Of a stretch of DNA of 64,000 bases, positions 9,227 through 17,436 are shown piece after piece. Location of the stretch: NCBI GenBank assembly GCA_001931535.1, contig CP016211.1, positions 15,143,501-15,207,500 on the forward strand, in the 5' to 3' direction. Each line of letters begins with the position of its first letter. The first letter of the stretch is position 1. The notes beneath the pieces are model-generated. The model did no database searches and was not told where the DNA came from. It saw nothing but the letters and a program-made list of their open reading frames with translations. The position numbers and the translations under genes were made by a program. Origin of the DNA: Minicystis rosea (GTDB lineage Bacteria; Myxococcota_A; Polyangia; Polyangiales; Polyangiaceae).

Positions 9227-9979
9227 CTATCTGTCGTTGAGGAACGAGAGATCGGTAATGCCCTTCGCCTCTAGGCGTGCACGGAGAATAGGAATCGCCT
9301 TGTTGATTATGCGTCCCACGCTACTCACGCTTACGCCTGCCTGCGCAGCAACGTCTTCGATCGGCAACTCCTCGAAGAACCGCAGATGAACCACGGTCGC
9401 GAGGTCAGGCCGAAGGCGAGTGACTTCGTCGCGCAAAGCCTTGTTGGCACGCAGCTTATCGATTTCGAGCACGAGTCCGAGGTCGCCTCGCGAGTGCCAG
9501 ACGTGCCCGCCACCGCCCAGATCGAGCGCCGTTGCGGCGTCTCGCGCGACATTCCCGAACTGCTCGCTCTGCTGTTCCGGAGTGTCTCGCCAGACGTTGC
9601 TCGGGTCCTGCATGCCGAGCGCGAACTGCGCTAATGCCTCCGAGCCTGCTGCCGCGATCCGCGAGTCGGCGGTGTCGTTCTCGGCTCGGAGGCCGAGCCG
9701 TACCGCCGTCTGTTCAATGAGCGTTCTGAGTGTCGAGTTCACCCGTGACCAGACATAGACTTCCAGTGGAATATCCGGGTTGTTATGGGTGATGACCGCG
9801 AGCGTCACAGCCTCCTCCGCAGCGCTCAGCAGATCACTCTCGATCAGTCCAGGAGGCTGCCGGCGCGCGTAGAACATCGCGACGTCCACCCCGATCGGGA
9901 AGCAACGGTAGACCTGCTCCACCTGCTCGGGGGTGAGCGCAGGAGGAAGCTCGCCTCGGCGTCGACGCTTGGTGGCCAT
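9227..9979 (-). CDS. Sigma-70 family RNA polymerase sigma factor (divergent)
   Basis: A 250-residue protein with a region-2-like helix set around residues 45-95 (LIESDLLSAAEEAVTLAV, then VYVWSRVNSTLRTLIEQ) and a clear region-4 helix-turn-helix near residues 185-235 (LRPDLATVVHLRFFEELPIE, then DVAAQAGVSVSSVGRIINKA). The middle of the protein is long and not recognisable. It lies 82 bases upstream of the DUF2169-vgrG operon on the same strand and 7 bases after a small gene, so it may be co-transcribed with, and control, the spike genes (inference). Other sigma-70 subfamilies cannot be told apart by eye. Confidence 0.75.
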   Translation of the reverse strand: MATKRRRRGELPPALTPEQVEQVYRCFPIGVDVAMFYARRQPPGLIESDLLSAAEEAVTLAVITHNNPDIPLEVYVWSRVNSTLRTLIEQTAVRLGLRAENDTADSRIAAAGSEALAQFALGMQDPSNVWRDTPEQQSEQFGNVARDAATALDLGGGGHVWHSRGDLGLVLEIDKLRANKALRDEVTRLRPDLATVVHLRFFEELPIEDVAAQAGVSVSSVGRIINKAIPILRARLEAKGITDLSFLNDR

Positions 9980-9986
9980 CGCAACC

Positions 9987-10325
9987 TCAGCGGGGCTCGT
10001 CCTTGGATGCGTTCAGCGCAGCGGCGAGCCCGGCAGGGCTTGCGATCACGCCGTCACCACTGTTGCTGCGGTCGGTCCGGGGCCGGATGCGTGCGAGCAT
10101 ATTCTTCGCGACCGGGTGCGTGAGGAGCAGGCATCGCAGCTCGTCCTCCCACTTCGCCAACACCTCCGGGGGATACTTGCCCTGCAGCCGCGCCATCGCA
10201 GCCCGGACGCGCTCCTCCACGAAGCCCTCGGCGGCCGCCAGCTCCGCGACGACGTCTTCGAGATCCACCTCCGGCCCAGCCGCGCCATCGTCGCCGTCCC
10301 TGGGCAATGCAGGCCCATCCGTCAT
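9987..10325 (-). CDS. Small acidic protein upstream of sigma factor gene
   Basis: A 112-residue protein (MTDGPALPRDGDDGAAG at the start) with an acidic N-terminus and a predicted helical centre (LEDVVAELAAAEGFVEERVR and ARLQGKYPPEVLAKWEDELR). Its stop is 7 bases before the sigma factor start, so the two are probably translated from one mRNA. I do not recognise the family. An anti-sigma or co-regulator role is possible from position only. The start was set at ATG 10325; the frame remains open upstream but that part reads into the inverted repeat. Confidence 0.6.
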   Translation of the reverse strand: MTDGPALPRDGDDGAAGPEVDLEDVVAELAAAEGFVEERVRAAMARLQGKYPPEVLAKWEDELRCLLLTHPVAKNMLARIRPRTDRSNSGDGVIASPAGLAAALNASKDEPR

Positions 10326-10383
10326 TGCTTCCTCCCGGGGCAACCTGGATGGTGCCCCACGGGGACCTCGCGGGTCCCTGTAC

Positions 10384-10479
10384 GAAACACCTTTCGGCGA
10401 CGGGAAATCGGTCAGAAATCGACGCGCGAATTTTTTCGTGTCGATTTCTGACCGATTTTCGTTTCTGGGAAGGTGTTTC
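10384..10479. repeat. Long inverted repeat in divergent promoter region
   Basis: Between the minus-strand sigma operon and the plus-strand kinase gene lies a nested inverted repeat. The inner arms, 10405-10423 and 10440-10458, are perfect 19-bp reverse complements (arm begins AAATCGGTCAGAAATCG) around a 16-base loop containing six T. The outer arms GAAACACCTT (10384-10393) and AAGGTGTTTC (10470-10479) also pair. A half copy recurs at 34534-34582. It could form a strong hairpin, act as an operator, or be a palindromic mobile repeat. Confidence 0.75.
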
Positions 10480-10521
10480 CTACGAGGCCCCGCTTCGGCC
10501 CGAACGCCTCGTGAGGAAAGC

Positions 10522-11727
10522 ATGTCCTCGAACGCACCCAAGCGCCTAGGTACCCACATCGACCCATTGTTCGGGACGGGGTACCGCTCTCGTGGGCCGC
10601 TGGGCCGGGGTGGCATGGCCGAGGTTGTGCTCGCGGAGCATATCGGCTTGGGCAAGCTCGTGGTCGCCAAAATCCTCCACGAGGACATGGCGAAGGATCC
10701 CGAGCTGGGCAGGCGCATGCAGATCGAGGCGCGCAGCGTCGCAGCGCTGACGAGCCCGCACATCGTGCAGGTGACCGACCTGGGCCAGACGGCCACGGGG
10801 CGCACCTTCATCGTCATGGAGCGGCTCGTGGGCCGCACGCTGGGCGCCGAGGTGAAGGCGCGAGGGGCGCTCCCCTTCCTCGAAGCAATCGAGTACGTCG
10901 TTCAGGTGTGCGATGGGCTCGAGGCCGCGCATGCCATCGGCATCGTTCACCGCGACATCAAGCCCGACAACATCTTTTTGTGCGATGCAACCAAGGACAC
11001 GCCGCGGACGGTGAAGGTCCTCGACTTCGGGATCGCCAAGGTGCTCGAGGTTGGCGCAGATGTCGGGCGGCCCCTGCTGCCGCAGCTCGTCACGGCGACG
11101 GGTCGAACCCTCGGGACTCCACGCATGTTCGCGCCAGAGCAAGCTACGGGAGGCCCGATCGACGCGCGTACCGACGTGTATTCGACCGGCTTGGTCCTTT
11201 ACACGTTGCTCACCGGAACCCGCCCCTACGCGCACGTCACCGACGAGGTGGACCTGATCATGGCCTGCGTCAGCGAGCCGTTGGGGGCCCCGTCGACGAA
11301 GACCGAGAACCCCATCCCGCCGGCTCTCGACGCGGCAGTGAAGCGCGCCGTCGCGAAGCGACCAGCCGAGCGTTTTCAGTCCGCAGCGCACTTCTCGACC
11401 GAGCTACGGCGCATCGCCGCGGAGGCCGCGTTTGGGGCGAACGTTGCGACGGTGCCTGCGTCGGTTCCGCGGAGCAACGGCGGGAGTGAGTCCGAGGAGA
11501 TCGGCGACCGGACGTTGCAGCTCGTCGCCGCTGGCAACCCGACCACGGACGTCGTCCGAGAGCCCCCCGCGCTCGGGATGACGCCCGAGCAGCAGGCCCG
11601 CGCAGATGGAGACCCGTTCGCCGTACGTGCGCAGGGGGCGAGCTGGGGCGCCTTCATTGGACTGACCGTGCTCGGCGCGGTTCTCGCTGTGCTCGCGCTG
11701 TTGGTGACCCATCAGGGGGGGCCGTGA
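10522..11727 (+). CDS. Membrane-anchored Ser/Thr protein kinase
   Basis: A 401-residue Hanks-type kinase. The glycine loop (GPLGRGGMAEVVLAE) is near residues 25-40, the ATP lysine is in LVVAKILHEDM, the catalytic loop HRDIKPDNIF is near residues 143-152, then LDFGIAK and the activation-segment end GTPRMFAPEQA. A C-terminal hydrophobic stretch (IGLTVLGAVLAVLALLVT) would anchor it in the inner membrane with almost no periplasmic part. The start is ATG 10522 with GAGGAAAG just upstream. It overlaps the next kinase gene by GTGA. PpkA-type kinases control T6SS in other bacteria, so a role in controlling the adjacent spike locus is plausible. Confidence 0.93.
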   Translation: MSSNAPKRLGTHIDPLFGTGYRSRGPLGRGGMAEVVLAEHIGLGKLVVAKILHEDMAKDPELGRRMQIEARSVAALTSPHIVQVTDLGQTATGRTFIVMERLVGRTLGAEVKARGALPFLEAIEYVVQVCDGLEAAHAIGIVHRDIKPDNIFLCDATKDTPRTVKVLDFGIAKVLEVGADVGRPLLPQLVTATGRTLGTPRMFAPEQATGGPIDARTDVYSTGLVLYTLLTGTRPYAHVTDEVDLIMACVSEPLGAPSTKTENPIPPALDAAVKRAVAKRPAERFQSAAHFSTELRRIAAEAAFGANVATVPASVPRSNGGSESEEIGDRTLQLVAAGNPTTDVVREPPALGMTPEQQARADGDPFAVRAQGASWGAFIGLTVLGAVLAVLALLVTHQGGP

Positions 11728-13817
11728 TTCCCAGCGCCCCCGAGTCTCCGGCGGATCGTCTTCTCGCGCAGCCGCAGCCGGTGGCCAACGCGCAGGCTGA
11801 CGGTTCTATGCGCCTCGTTACGGCGTACAGTGACGCCCATGAGGAGGCCGACGAGGACGGCCATCCCGGGACGGTGGGCATGGACGAGCCGGAGTTCAAG
11901 CCGGGCGACATCTGCGGCGATTGGATGATCGAAAGGTTTGTGGCTGCGGGCGGGATGGGTGAGGTCTACAAGGTCCGCGGCACCCTCGGCGGCTTGTTCG
12001 GCGCACTCAAACGCATGCGCCGGGAGCTCGTTTCGACGAAGCCGGGCGCAGAGAAGCGGTTCGTCAAGGAAGTGGAGATCCTTGCCGCGCTCGAGTGCCC
12101 GTACATCGTCCGCTTGCTGCACGCCGGCAAGCACCAGGGCATGCCTTATCTCGTCACGGAGTGGCTCGAAGGCATGACTCTTCGAGACTTCTTGAACCAA
12201 CAACGCAAGCCAATCCCACTCGACGAGGCGTTGCACTACGCGATCTGCATCGCAATTGCATTATCTGCGGCTCACGCCTCCAACGTTCTCCATCGCGATC
12301 TGAAGCCGGAGAACATCTTCATGCTCGAGCGGGGCACGCTCAAGGTGCTGGATTTTGGGCTGGGAAAGTGGGCCAGCGCTACTCGTACCAGCAGTACATC
12401 CGGTCTCGCGGGCATGTGCACCGTTCACTACGCCTCGCCCGAGCAGCTTGCGCGAAAGGGCGTTGACGAACGCACCGATGTATATGCGCTGGCGTTGATC
12501 TTCGTGGAGATGGTGACGCTTCGCTGGGCCTTTTCCGACCAGTTCGGTGGGCTGCCCGCTCGCGACATGGCGGTGGCAAACCAACTCTTCGCTGAACCCA
12601 ACTCGCTACGTGGCGTCCTTCCTCCCAACCAGGCAGAGCTGGCCGCGCTCATCGATGCGGCGCTCAGTAAGGACAAGGAGAGGCGCCCGCGCTCCTCTGA
12701 ATTCCTCGCGGGCCTTCGTGGCGCACAGCGGGCCCTTCACGGCCGAACGGTCGCGGAGCCCGACGACAACGGAGAGGTCTTTGCCGCGACGGTGCCCAGA
12801 GCAAATCAATCACTCACGACTATTGAGACATCGAGTGTTCGTACGATTCATCTGGTCCGCACGGAGACACTGCCGCCGAATTCGCCAGTGGGAGATCCAA
12901 CCGCTGGGGCGAACCCGGCTCCACCGCTCGTGCGGACCATCAAGATGGCCCGCCCCACGGATGCTGACCTCGATGCGGCCCGGAGGGAGGAATCCACCTC
13001 GTCGGTGCGGAGCGCCGATGTGGGAGACACGAGCGGCGAGCGTGCCGCGCTCCTGCCGGACGTGACTGCAACGAGCGTGACCTCGCATAGCGCTGTTTCC
13101 GTCACACAAACTCCGAGTCAGCCCCGAGGCACCATGCCGCAAAACCAGCAGACCACGCCGCCGCGTCCCGACGTGCCACGCGCTGAAAGAGAGAGCCTTG
13201 AACTTGCCAGCCGACCGACGGTGCCCTGGCAACGCCCGGTTCTCGTGCAGGAGCAAACGTCATCGCTAACCCCCATGCACCAAGGCGTGGCTGCGCCCGC
13301 CGCTCCGAGCTCGCGCCGGCTCCACCTCTGGGTCGCGCCGTTGCTCGGGGCAGCGCTGGTTCTTGTCCCGTTCATGGTGATGAGGTCTGTGCGCAGGCAC
13401 CCTGGCCGGAACATCACGAGTGGACAGGCCGCGGCATTGGGCGGCGCCGCCCCGTCAACCGCAAGCGCTTTGCCCTCGGCGGTCAACGAACCGCCGCCGA
13501 GCGTCACCTTGAGCCCCACGTCGGCTGCGGCGGTTCCAGGGAAGAGCATTGCTGCCGCGGACACCGCCACAGCTACCCCTGCCGAATCCGCGTCTCAGAT
13601 TAGCCCGCTAGGAATCGTGCCGAGCGCTGTCACCACAGCGAGCACCAAGCCGCCAGCCACCGCGCGGGCGTTGCCATCGAAGCCACCCAAGCAGGCAGAG
13701 TCGCCGAAGGCGAGTGCGGCTCCTGCGCCCTCAGCGACGCTGACGACACCAGCTCCGGCCGCGAAGCCCGAATCACCCCCAACGAATCCGGGGCGCCTCT
13801 TCGGCTCGGACAACTGA
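11724..13817 (+). CDS. Ser/Thr protein kinase with long C-terminal extension
   Basis: A 697-residue kinase starting at GTG 11724, which overlaps the previous stop (GTGA). After about 60 residues of leader come the glycine loop (FVAAGGMGEVYKV), the lysine in FGALKRMRREL, catalytic loop HRDLKPENIFML near residue 191, DFGLGKW and YASPEQL. Residues about 350-530 are low-complexity Thr/Pro/Ser-rich and may hold phosphorylation sites. One transmembrane helix follows (HLWVAPLLGAALVLVPFMVM), then a Pro/Ser/Ala-rich tail that would lie outside the inner membrane. It forms a probable operon with the kinase before it and the membrane protein after it. Confidence 0.92.
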   Translation: MIPSAPESPADRLLAQPQPVANAQADGSMRLVTAYSDAHEEADEDGHPGTVGMDEPEFKPGDICGDWMIERFVAAGGMGEVYKVRGTLGGLFGALKRMRRELVSTKPGAEKRFVKEVEILAALECPYIVRLLHAGKHQGMPYLVTEWLEGMTLRDFLNQQRKPIPLDEALHYAICIAIALSAAHASNVLHRDLKPENIFMLERGTLKVLDFGLGKWASATRTSSTSGLAGMCTVHYASPEQLARKGVDERTDVYALALIFVEMVTLRWAFSDQFGGLPARDMAVANQLFAEPNSLRGVLPPNQAELAALIDAALSKDKERRPRSSEFLAGLRGAQRALHGRTVAEPDDNGEVFAATVPRANQSLTTIETSSVRTIHLVRTETLPPNSPVGDPTAGANPAPPLVRTIKMARPTDADLDAARREESTSSVRSADVGDTSGERAALLPDVTATSVTSHSAVSVTQTPSQPRGTMPQNQQTTPPRPDVPRAERESLELASRPTVPWQRPVLVQEQTSSLTPMHQGVAAPAAPSSRRLHLWVAPLLGAALVLVPFMVMRSVRRHPGRNITSGQAAALGGAAPSTASALPSAVNEPPPSVTLSPTSAAAVPGKSIAAADTATATPAESASQISPLGIVPSAVTTASTKPPATARALPSKPPKQAESPKASAAPAPSATLTTPAPAAKPESPPTNPGRLFGSDN

Positions 13818-13830
13818 CGAGGATCACGTC

Positions 13831-14715
13831 ATGAAGAAGACGCGCGGAACTCGACCCGACCTCGACAAGTACCGGCCCGACGAAGCGGCGATCGTTGCGG
13901 CGCTGACCGCCCGCACGGACTACGCCAAGAACGTCGATCCAAAGCTGATCGAGCAAATGGGGGAGCTCAACCGGACGAGCTCGAGTCCGGATCTCCCGCG
14001 CGCGGCTCCGCCCAGCGTGATGGAGTATGTGCCGCCCACAGTGGTACCGGCGGCGAACGACGACGACACGACCCTTCCGGGCGACGAGCCGAAGGTGAAA
14101 CTGACGGTGGGCTTGCGGAGCGAGTCGCCGACGCTGCCGTCGCTGAAACGTCTTGAGGGTGAGCCCGAGCTCCCCGGTGTCGTGCAAGGGGTGCGTGCAG
14201 GGCCTGGCTCAATGCGCATCCGCACCGCGGTGCTGGCGGTGCTGGCCGTGCTTGCACCGGTGGTGCTCGTGCTCGTGTTCATGCGGCACTCCACCCCCGG
14301 CGAACGAGGCGGAGCGCCGTCGGTTCCGACGGTCGTGAAGCCCTCGCCGAGCTCGGCGCCGGCATCGACGGGCGGTGCGGCCTCCGTCTCTTCCAGCACC
14401 GCCGCACCGGTGCCCGACACGAGCGCGTCGCCTATCCCGAGCGGCACGCCGGCGCCGAGCGTCTCGTCGAGCGCGGCGCCGAGCGCGCCGTCGCCCACGC
14501 CCGCTCCGTCGGGCACTGCGGTAAAGCCGAGACCGCGAGCGACCGCGGACGAGCCTCATGCTGCGTCGCCGCAAACGCCGCCTGCGCCCCTGACTGCCAG
14601 CCCCAAGGCGGCGCCGAGCGCGCCTCCGGCGCCCGCGCCCGGCGAGGCGAGGCCGGCTGCTCCGACGCCAGCAGCCCCGTCGTCGTCTGCGCCGGCGCCC
14701 TGGTTCACCCCTTGA
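13831..14715 (+). CDS. Membrane protein with Pro/Ser/Ala-rich tail
   Basis: A 294-residue protein starting MKKTRGTRPDLDKYRPDE, 13 bases after the kinase stop with a GAGGA leader. It has a charged cytoplasmic part of about 130 residues, one transmembrane helix near residues 132-150 (AVLAVLAVLAPVVLVLVFM) and a periplasmic tail of Ser, Pro and Ala, ending WFTP. The same layout (cytoplasmic region, one helix, Pro/Ala tail) is seen in the C-terminal part of the kinase before it. It may be a kinase substrate or partner. No enzymatic domain is recognisable. Confidence 0.8.
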   Translation: MKKTRGTRPDLDKYRPDEAAIVAALTARTDYAKNVDPKLIEQMGELNRTSSSPDLPRAAPPSVMEYVPPTVVPAANDDDTTLPGDEPKVKLTVGLRSESPTLPSLKRLEGEPELPGVVQGVRAGPGSMRIRTAVLAVLAVLAPVVLVLVFMRHSTPGERGGAPSVPTVVKPSPSSAPASTGGAASVSSSTAAPVPDTSASPIPSGTPAPSVSSSAAPSAPSPTPAPSGTAVKPRPRATADEPHAASPQTPPAPLTASPKAAPSAPPAPAPGEARPAAPTPAAPSSSAPAPWFTP

Positions 14716-14721
14716 GAGAAG

Positions 14722-15720
14722 ATGATGAACACCACGATCCGACGTGCAGCCCTGTTGCCTTTGCTTCTCGCGCCCATGCTGGTAGCGGCGTCGGCTGCTG
14801 CTCAACCCGCTCCGGCTCCTCGTGCTGCGACCGATACGCGCGCGCCGAGTGACGAAGCCGATGCGCTCTTCAAGAAGGGCATGGCCGCGCTGTCCTCGGG
14901 AAACACGCAGCAGGCATATGAGCTCGACCTGGCGGCGTGGAAGCTCAAGCAGACCCACGACATCGCCGGCAACCTGGCGCAAGTCGAGCTCATGCTGGGC
15001 AAGAAGCGCGACGCCGCCGAGCACATCGCGTTTGCGCTCGCGCACTTCCCGCCGACGGTTCCGAGCGAGCGGCGGGAGGGCATGAAGAAGGTGCTCGACG
15101 GGCTCCGCAAGGATCTCGGCGTGCTGCGGATCCAGGTCAACGTCGCCGACGCGAAGGTAGCGATCGATGGGACGCCGATCGGCGCTGCGCCGCTCGCCAG
15201 CGAGGTCTTCGTGGAGCCGGGCGCTCATGTGATCGAGGCGACACTGAAAGGCTACAAGCCAGCGCGGGCATCGGTGGATGCTGCGAGAGGGGCGTCTCAG
15301 GACGTCGCGCTCAAGCTCGAGGAGGCTCCGAGTGTCCCTCCACCCACGACACGGAGTGCCATCCCTGGCGCCGTGATCGGCGCAGTCGGCGGCGCAGCCG
15401 CCATCGTCGGCATAGGCCTGCTTGTCGGCGCTGGCTCGAAGGCGTCGAGCGCGAGCACGCTCCACGACCAGATCGCAGCAGGAGGGCTTGGTTGCCCGAA
15501 GGATTCGCGCTGCGTCGACCTGGCGAACACGTCGCGATCTGCGGACACCCTCCACAACGCAGGCGTCGGTTTCTTGGTCGGCGCTGGCGTCGCGGCCGCG
15601 GGGACGCTGGCCTACTTCCTCTGGCCGCGCCCGAAGGCCGAGGCTCCGAAGGCGTCGATGCACATCGTGCCGAATGCCTCCGCAACCGGCGGTGGCGTGA
15701 TGTTTCTGGGGACGTTTTGA
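14722..15720 (+). CDS. TPR/PEGA-domain envelope protein
   Basis: A 332-residue exported protein. It has a signal peptide (MMNTTIRRAALLPLLLAP, cleavage near ASAAAQP), TPR-like helices at about residues 45-130 (DALFKKGMAALSSGNTQQAY), and then a PEGA domain near residues 135-200 (VAIDGTPIGAAPL and VFVEPGAHVIEATLKGYKPA). Two Gly/Ala-rich hydrophobic segments follow, one near residues 215-235 and one near 280-300. This TPR + PEGA + hydrophobic arrangement is common in Polyangiales. It starts 6 bases after the previous stop, so it is in the kinase operon. A cell-surface scaffold or peptidoglycan-associated role is likely. Confidence 0.85.
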   Translation: MMNTTIRRAALLPLLLAPMLVAASAAAQPAPAPRAATDTRAPSDEADALFKKGMAALSSGNTQQAYELDLAAWKLKQTHDIAGNLAQVELMLGKKRDAAEHIAFALAHFPPTVPSERREGMKKVLDGLRKDLGVLRIQVNVADAKVAIDGTPIGAAPLASEVFVEPGAHVIEATLKGYKPARASVDAARGASQDVALKLEEAPSVPPPTTRSAIPGAVIGAVGGAAAIVGIGLLVGAGSKASSASTLHDQIAAGGLGCPKDSRCVDLANTSRSADTLHNAGVGFLVGAGVAAAGTLAYFLWPRPKAEAPKASMHIVPNASATGGGVMFLGTF

Positions 15721-15725
15721 GGTCG

Positions 15726-17315
15726 ATGATGCGTGCTGGAATCCTTCATGGGCTCGTCGGTGTCGTGCTCTTCGCTGGCGCGTTTGCGACGGCCGGGTGC
15801 AGCCACTACTACGAGGAATACTACCTGTCCCTCGTGGGGACTGGAGGCGACGCCGGGACCGGAGGCAGCGATGGGGGGCCCCCGCCTTCGTGCTTCCCGA
15901 GCAAGAATACCAAGCCGGTCGACAAGAGCTGCGGCGTGTTCGTGTCGAGCGGGAGCGGCGACGACACCAACGGCAAGGGCACGCCCTCCGCGCCGTACAG
16001 GACTATCGGCAAGGCGCTCGCCGAGAACAAAGACGCGATCTACGCGTGCGCGGGCGCGACGGCGTACTCCGAGGCGCTCGTGATCGAGAAGGGGGTAACG
16101 CTCTTCGGTGCGCTCGACTGCGGGACGTGGGCCTACGACGCGGCGAACAAGACGCAGCTCACGGCTGCGGCCGACGAGGTGCCGCTGAAGCTCACGAACT
16201 CGGCGAGCAAGAGCACAGTAGAGGACTTCGAGATCACGGCGGCCGACGCAAAGACCGACGGCGTCTCATCGATCGCCGTGCTGAACGACGGGGTGGAGCT
16301 GTATCTCAATCGCTGCACGCTCACCGCCGGCAAGGGCGCCGACGGGAAAGCGGGGGAGACGCCGACGGGCTCCGGCCAGAAAGGCGAGGATGCGCCCGCT
16401 TCGACGACAGCACTGGACGGCTGCATGATGAACGTCAATGGCGTCTTCGGCGGCCAACCCGGCGTGTCGATGTGCGGCAACGTCGAAACGAGCGGCGCTC
16501 TGGGAGGCGCCGGCACGAACCAGTCCGGAGGTGGTGCTGGTACCGACGCCCTTCCCCAACCCCAACCGAACGCAACTGCTGGGCACGACGGTAAGGCTGG
16601 CAAGGCGCAGGACTCGTCTTCGTGTGATCCCGGTCATCCAGGTGCAGACGGGCTTCCCGGCGCAATCCCGGGCGCTGGCGCAAGCGGGATCGGAGACCTC
16701 AGCTCCAGCGGCTATCAGGCTCCGCTCGCAACGGCTGGTCAGTCACCGGGAAGCCCCGGCTACGGTGGTGGGGGCGGCGGCGGCGCGAAGAAGTGCGCCA
16801 ACAACTTCGCCGGTCCAGCGGGTGGCGGCGGCGGTGCGGGTGGCTGTGGAGGGCAGCCCGGCGGCGCGGCCCAATCCGCGGGGAGCAGCTTCGCGCTCGT
16901 GTCGCTCAATGCGATGATCACGCTGGACACTGTGACGCTCACCTCGGTGGACGGCGGCCACGGCGGTGCTGGTGGCGACGGGCAGCCCGGCGGCCAGGGA
17001 GGCAGCGGCGGGCTCGCCGGCGGCTCGAACGGCGACGGGGCCGTCAAGGCGTGCAACGGCGGTGACGGCGGTCAGGGCGGCCGAGGAAGCTCCGGAGGCG
17101 GCGGGCTCGGCGGTCACTCGGCGGGCATCGCGTTCAAGGGGACGCCCCCGATGCAGAAGAACAAGCCTCCCATCATCAAGCACGGGAACGGCGGTTCTGG
17201 CGGCATCGGCGGCGACATGGACATGACAAGCCCGGGGATCGTCGGCGGGAACGGGCTCGGGTGCGCGACGCTCGACTTCACCGCGCCCACGAGCCCGACG
17301 GCATGCGCAATGTGA
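15726..17315 (+). CDS. Glycine-rich surface lipoprotein
   Basis: A 529-residue lipoprotein with start MMRAGILHGLVGVVLFAG and a lipobox just before Cys (ATAGC near residue 25). The N-terminal 200 residues show a DUF1565/pectate-lyase-like start (SGSGDDTNGKGTPSAPYRTI) typical of right-handed beta-helix proteins. From about residue 230 on the sequence is dominated by GG-x-GG and GAGG runs, giving a PGRS-like flexible surface. It begins 5 bases after the PEGA gene stop and ends the operon. Likely exported to the outer surface; substrate unknown. The long alternative frame starting inside the previous gene is discarded because the lipoprotein signal fixes the start. Confidence 0.85.
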   Translation: MMRAGILHGLVGVVLFAGAFATAGCSHYYEEYYLSLVGTGGDAGTGGSDGGPPPSCFPSKNTKPVDKSCGVFVSSGSGDDTNGKGTPSAPYRTIGKALAENKDAIYACAGATAYSEALVIEKGVTLFGALDCGTWAYDAANKTQLTAAADEVPLKLTNSASKSTVEDFEITAADAKTDGVSSIAVLNDGVELYLNRCTLTAGKGADGKAGETPTGSGQKGEDAPASTTALDGCMMNVNGVFGGQPGVSMCGNVETSGALGGAGTNQSGGGAGTDALPQPQPNATAGHDGKAGKAQDSSSCDPGHPGADGLPGAIPGAGASGIGDLSSSGYQAPLATAGQSPGSPGYGGGGGGGAKKCANNFAGPAGGGGGAGGCGGQPGGAAQSAGSSFALVSLNAMITLDTVTLTSVDGGHGGAGGDGQPGGQGGSGGLAGGSNGDGAVKACNGGDGGQGGRGSSGGGGLGGHSAGIAFKGTPPMQKNKPPIIKHGNGGSGGIGGDMDMTSPGIVGGNGLGCATLDFTAPTSPTACAM

Positions 17316-17436
17316 TGCAGATGCAGCGGTTCTGAGATCGATCGCGCGCCGCTCGGCGCACGCAATGCAGTGGGTTCGAGCGCGTTCGCGCGCTCGTAGG
17401 GGACGTCTTTTCTTTCGGCACGGGGACGCGACGACG

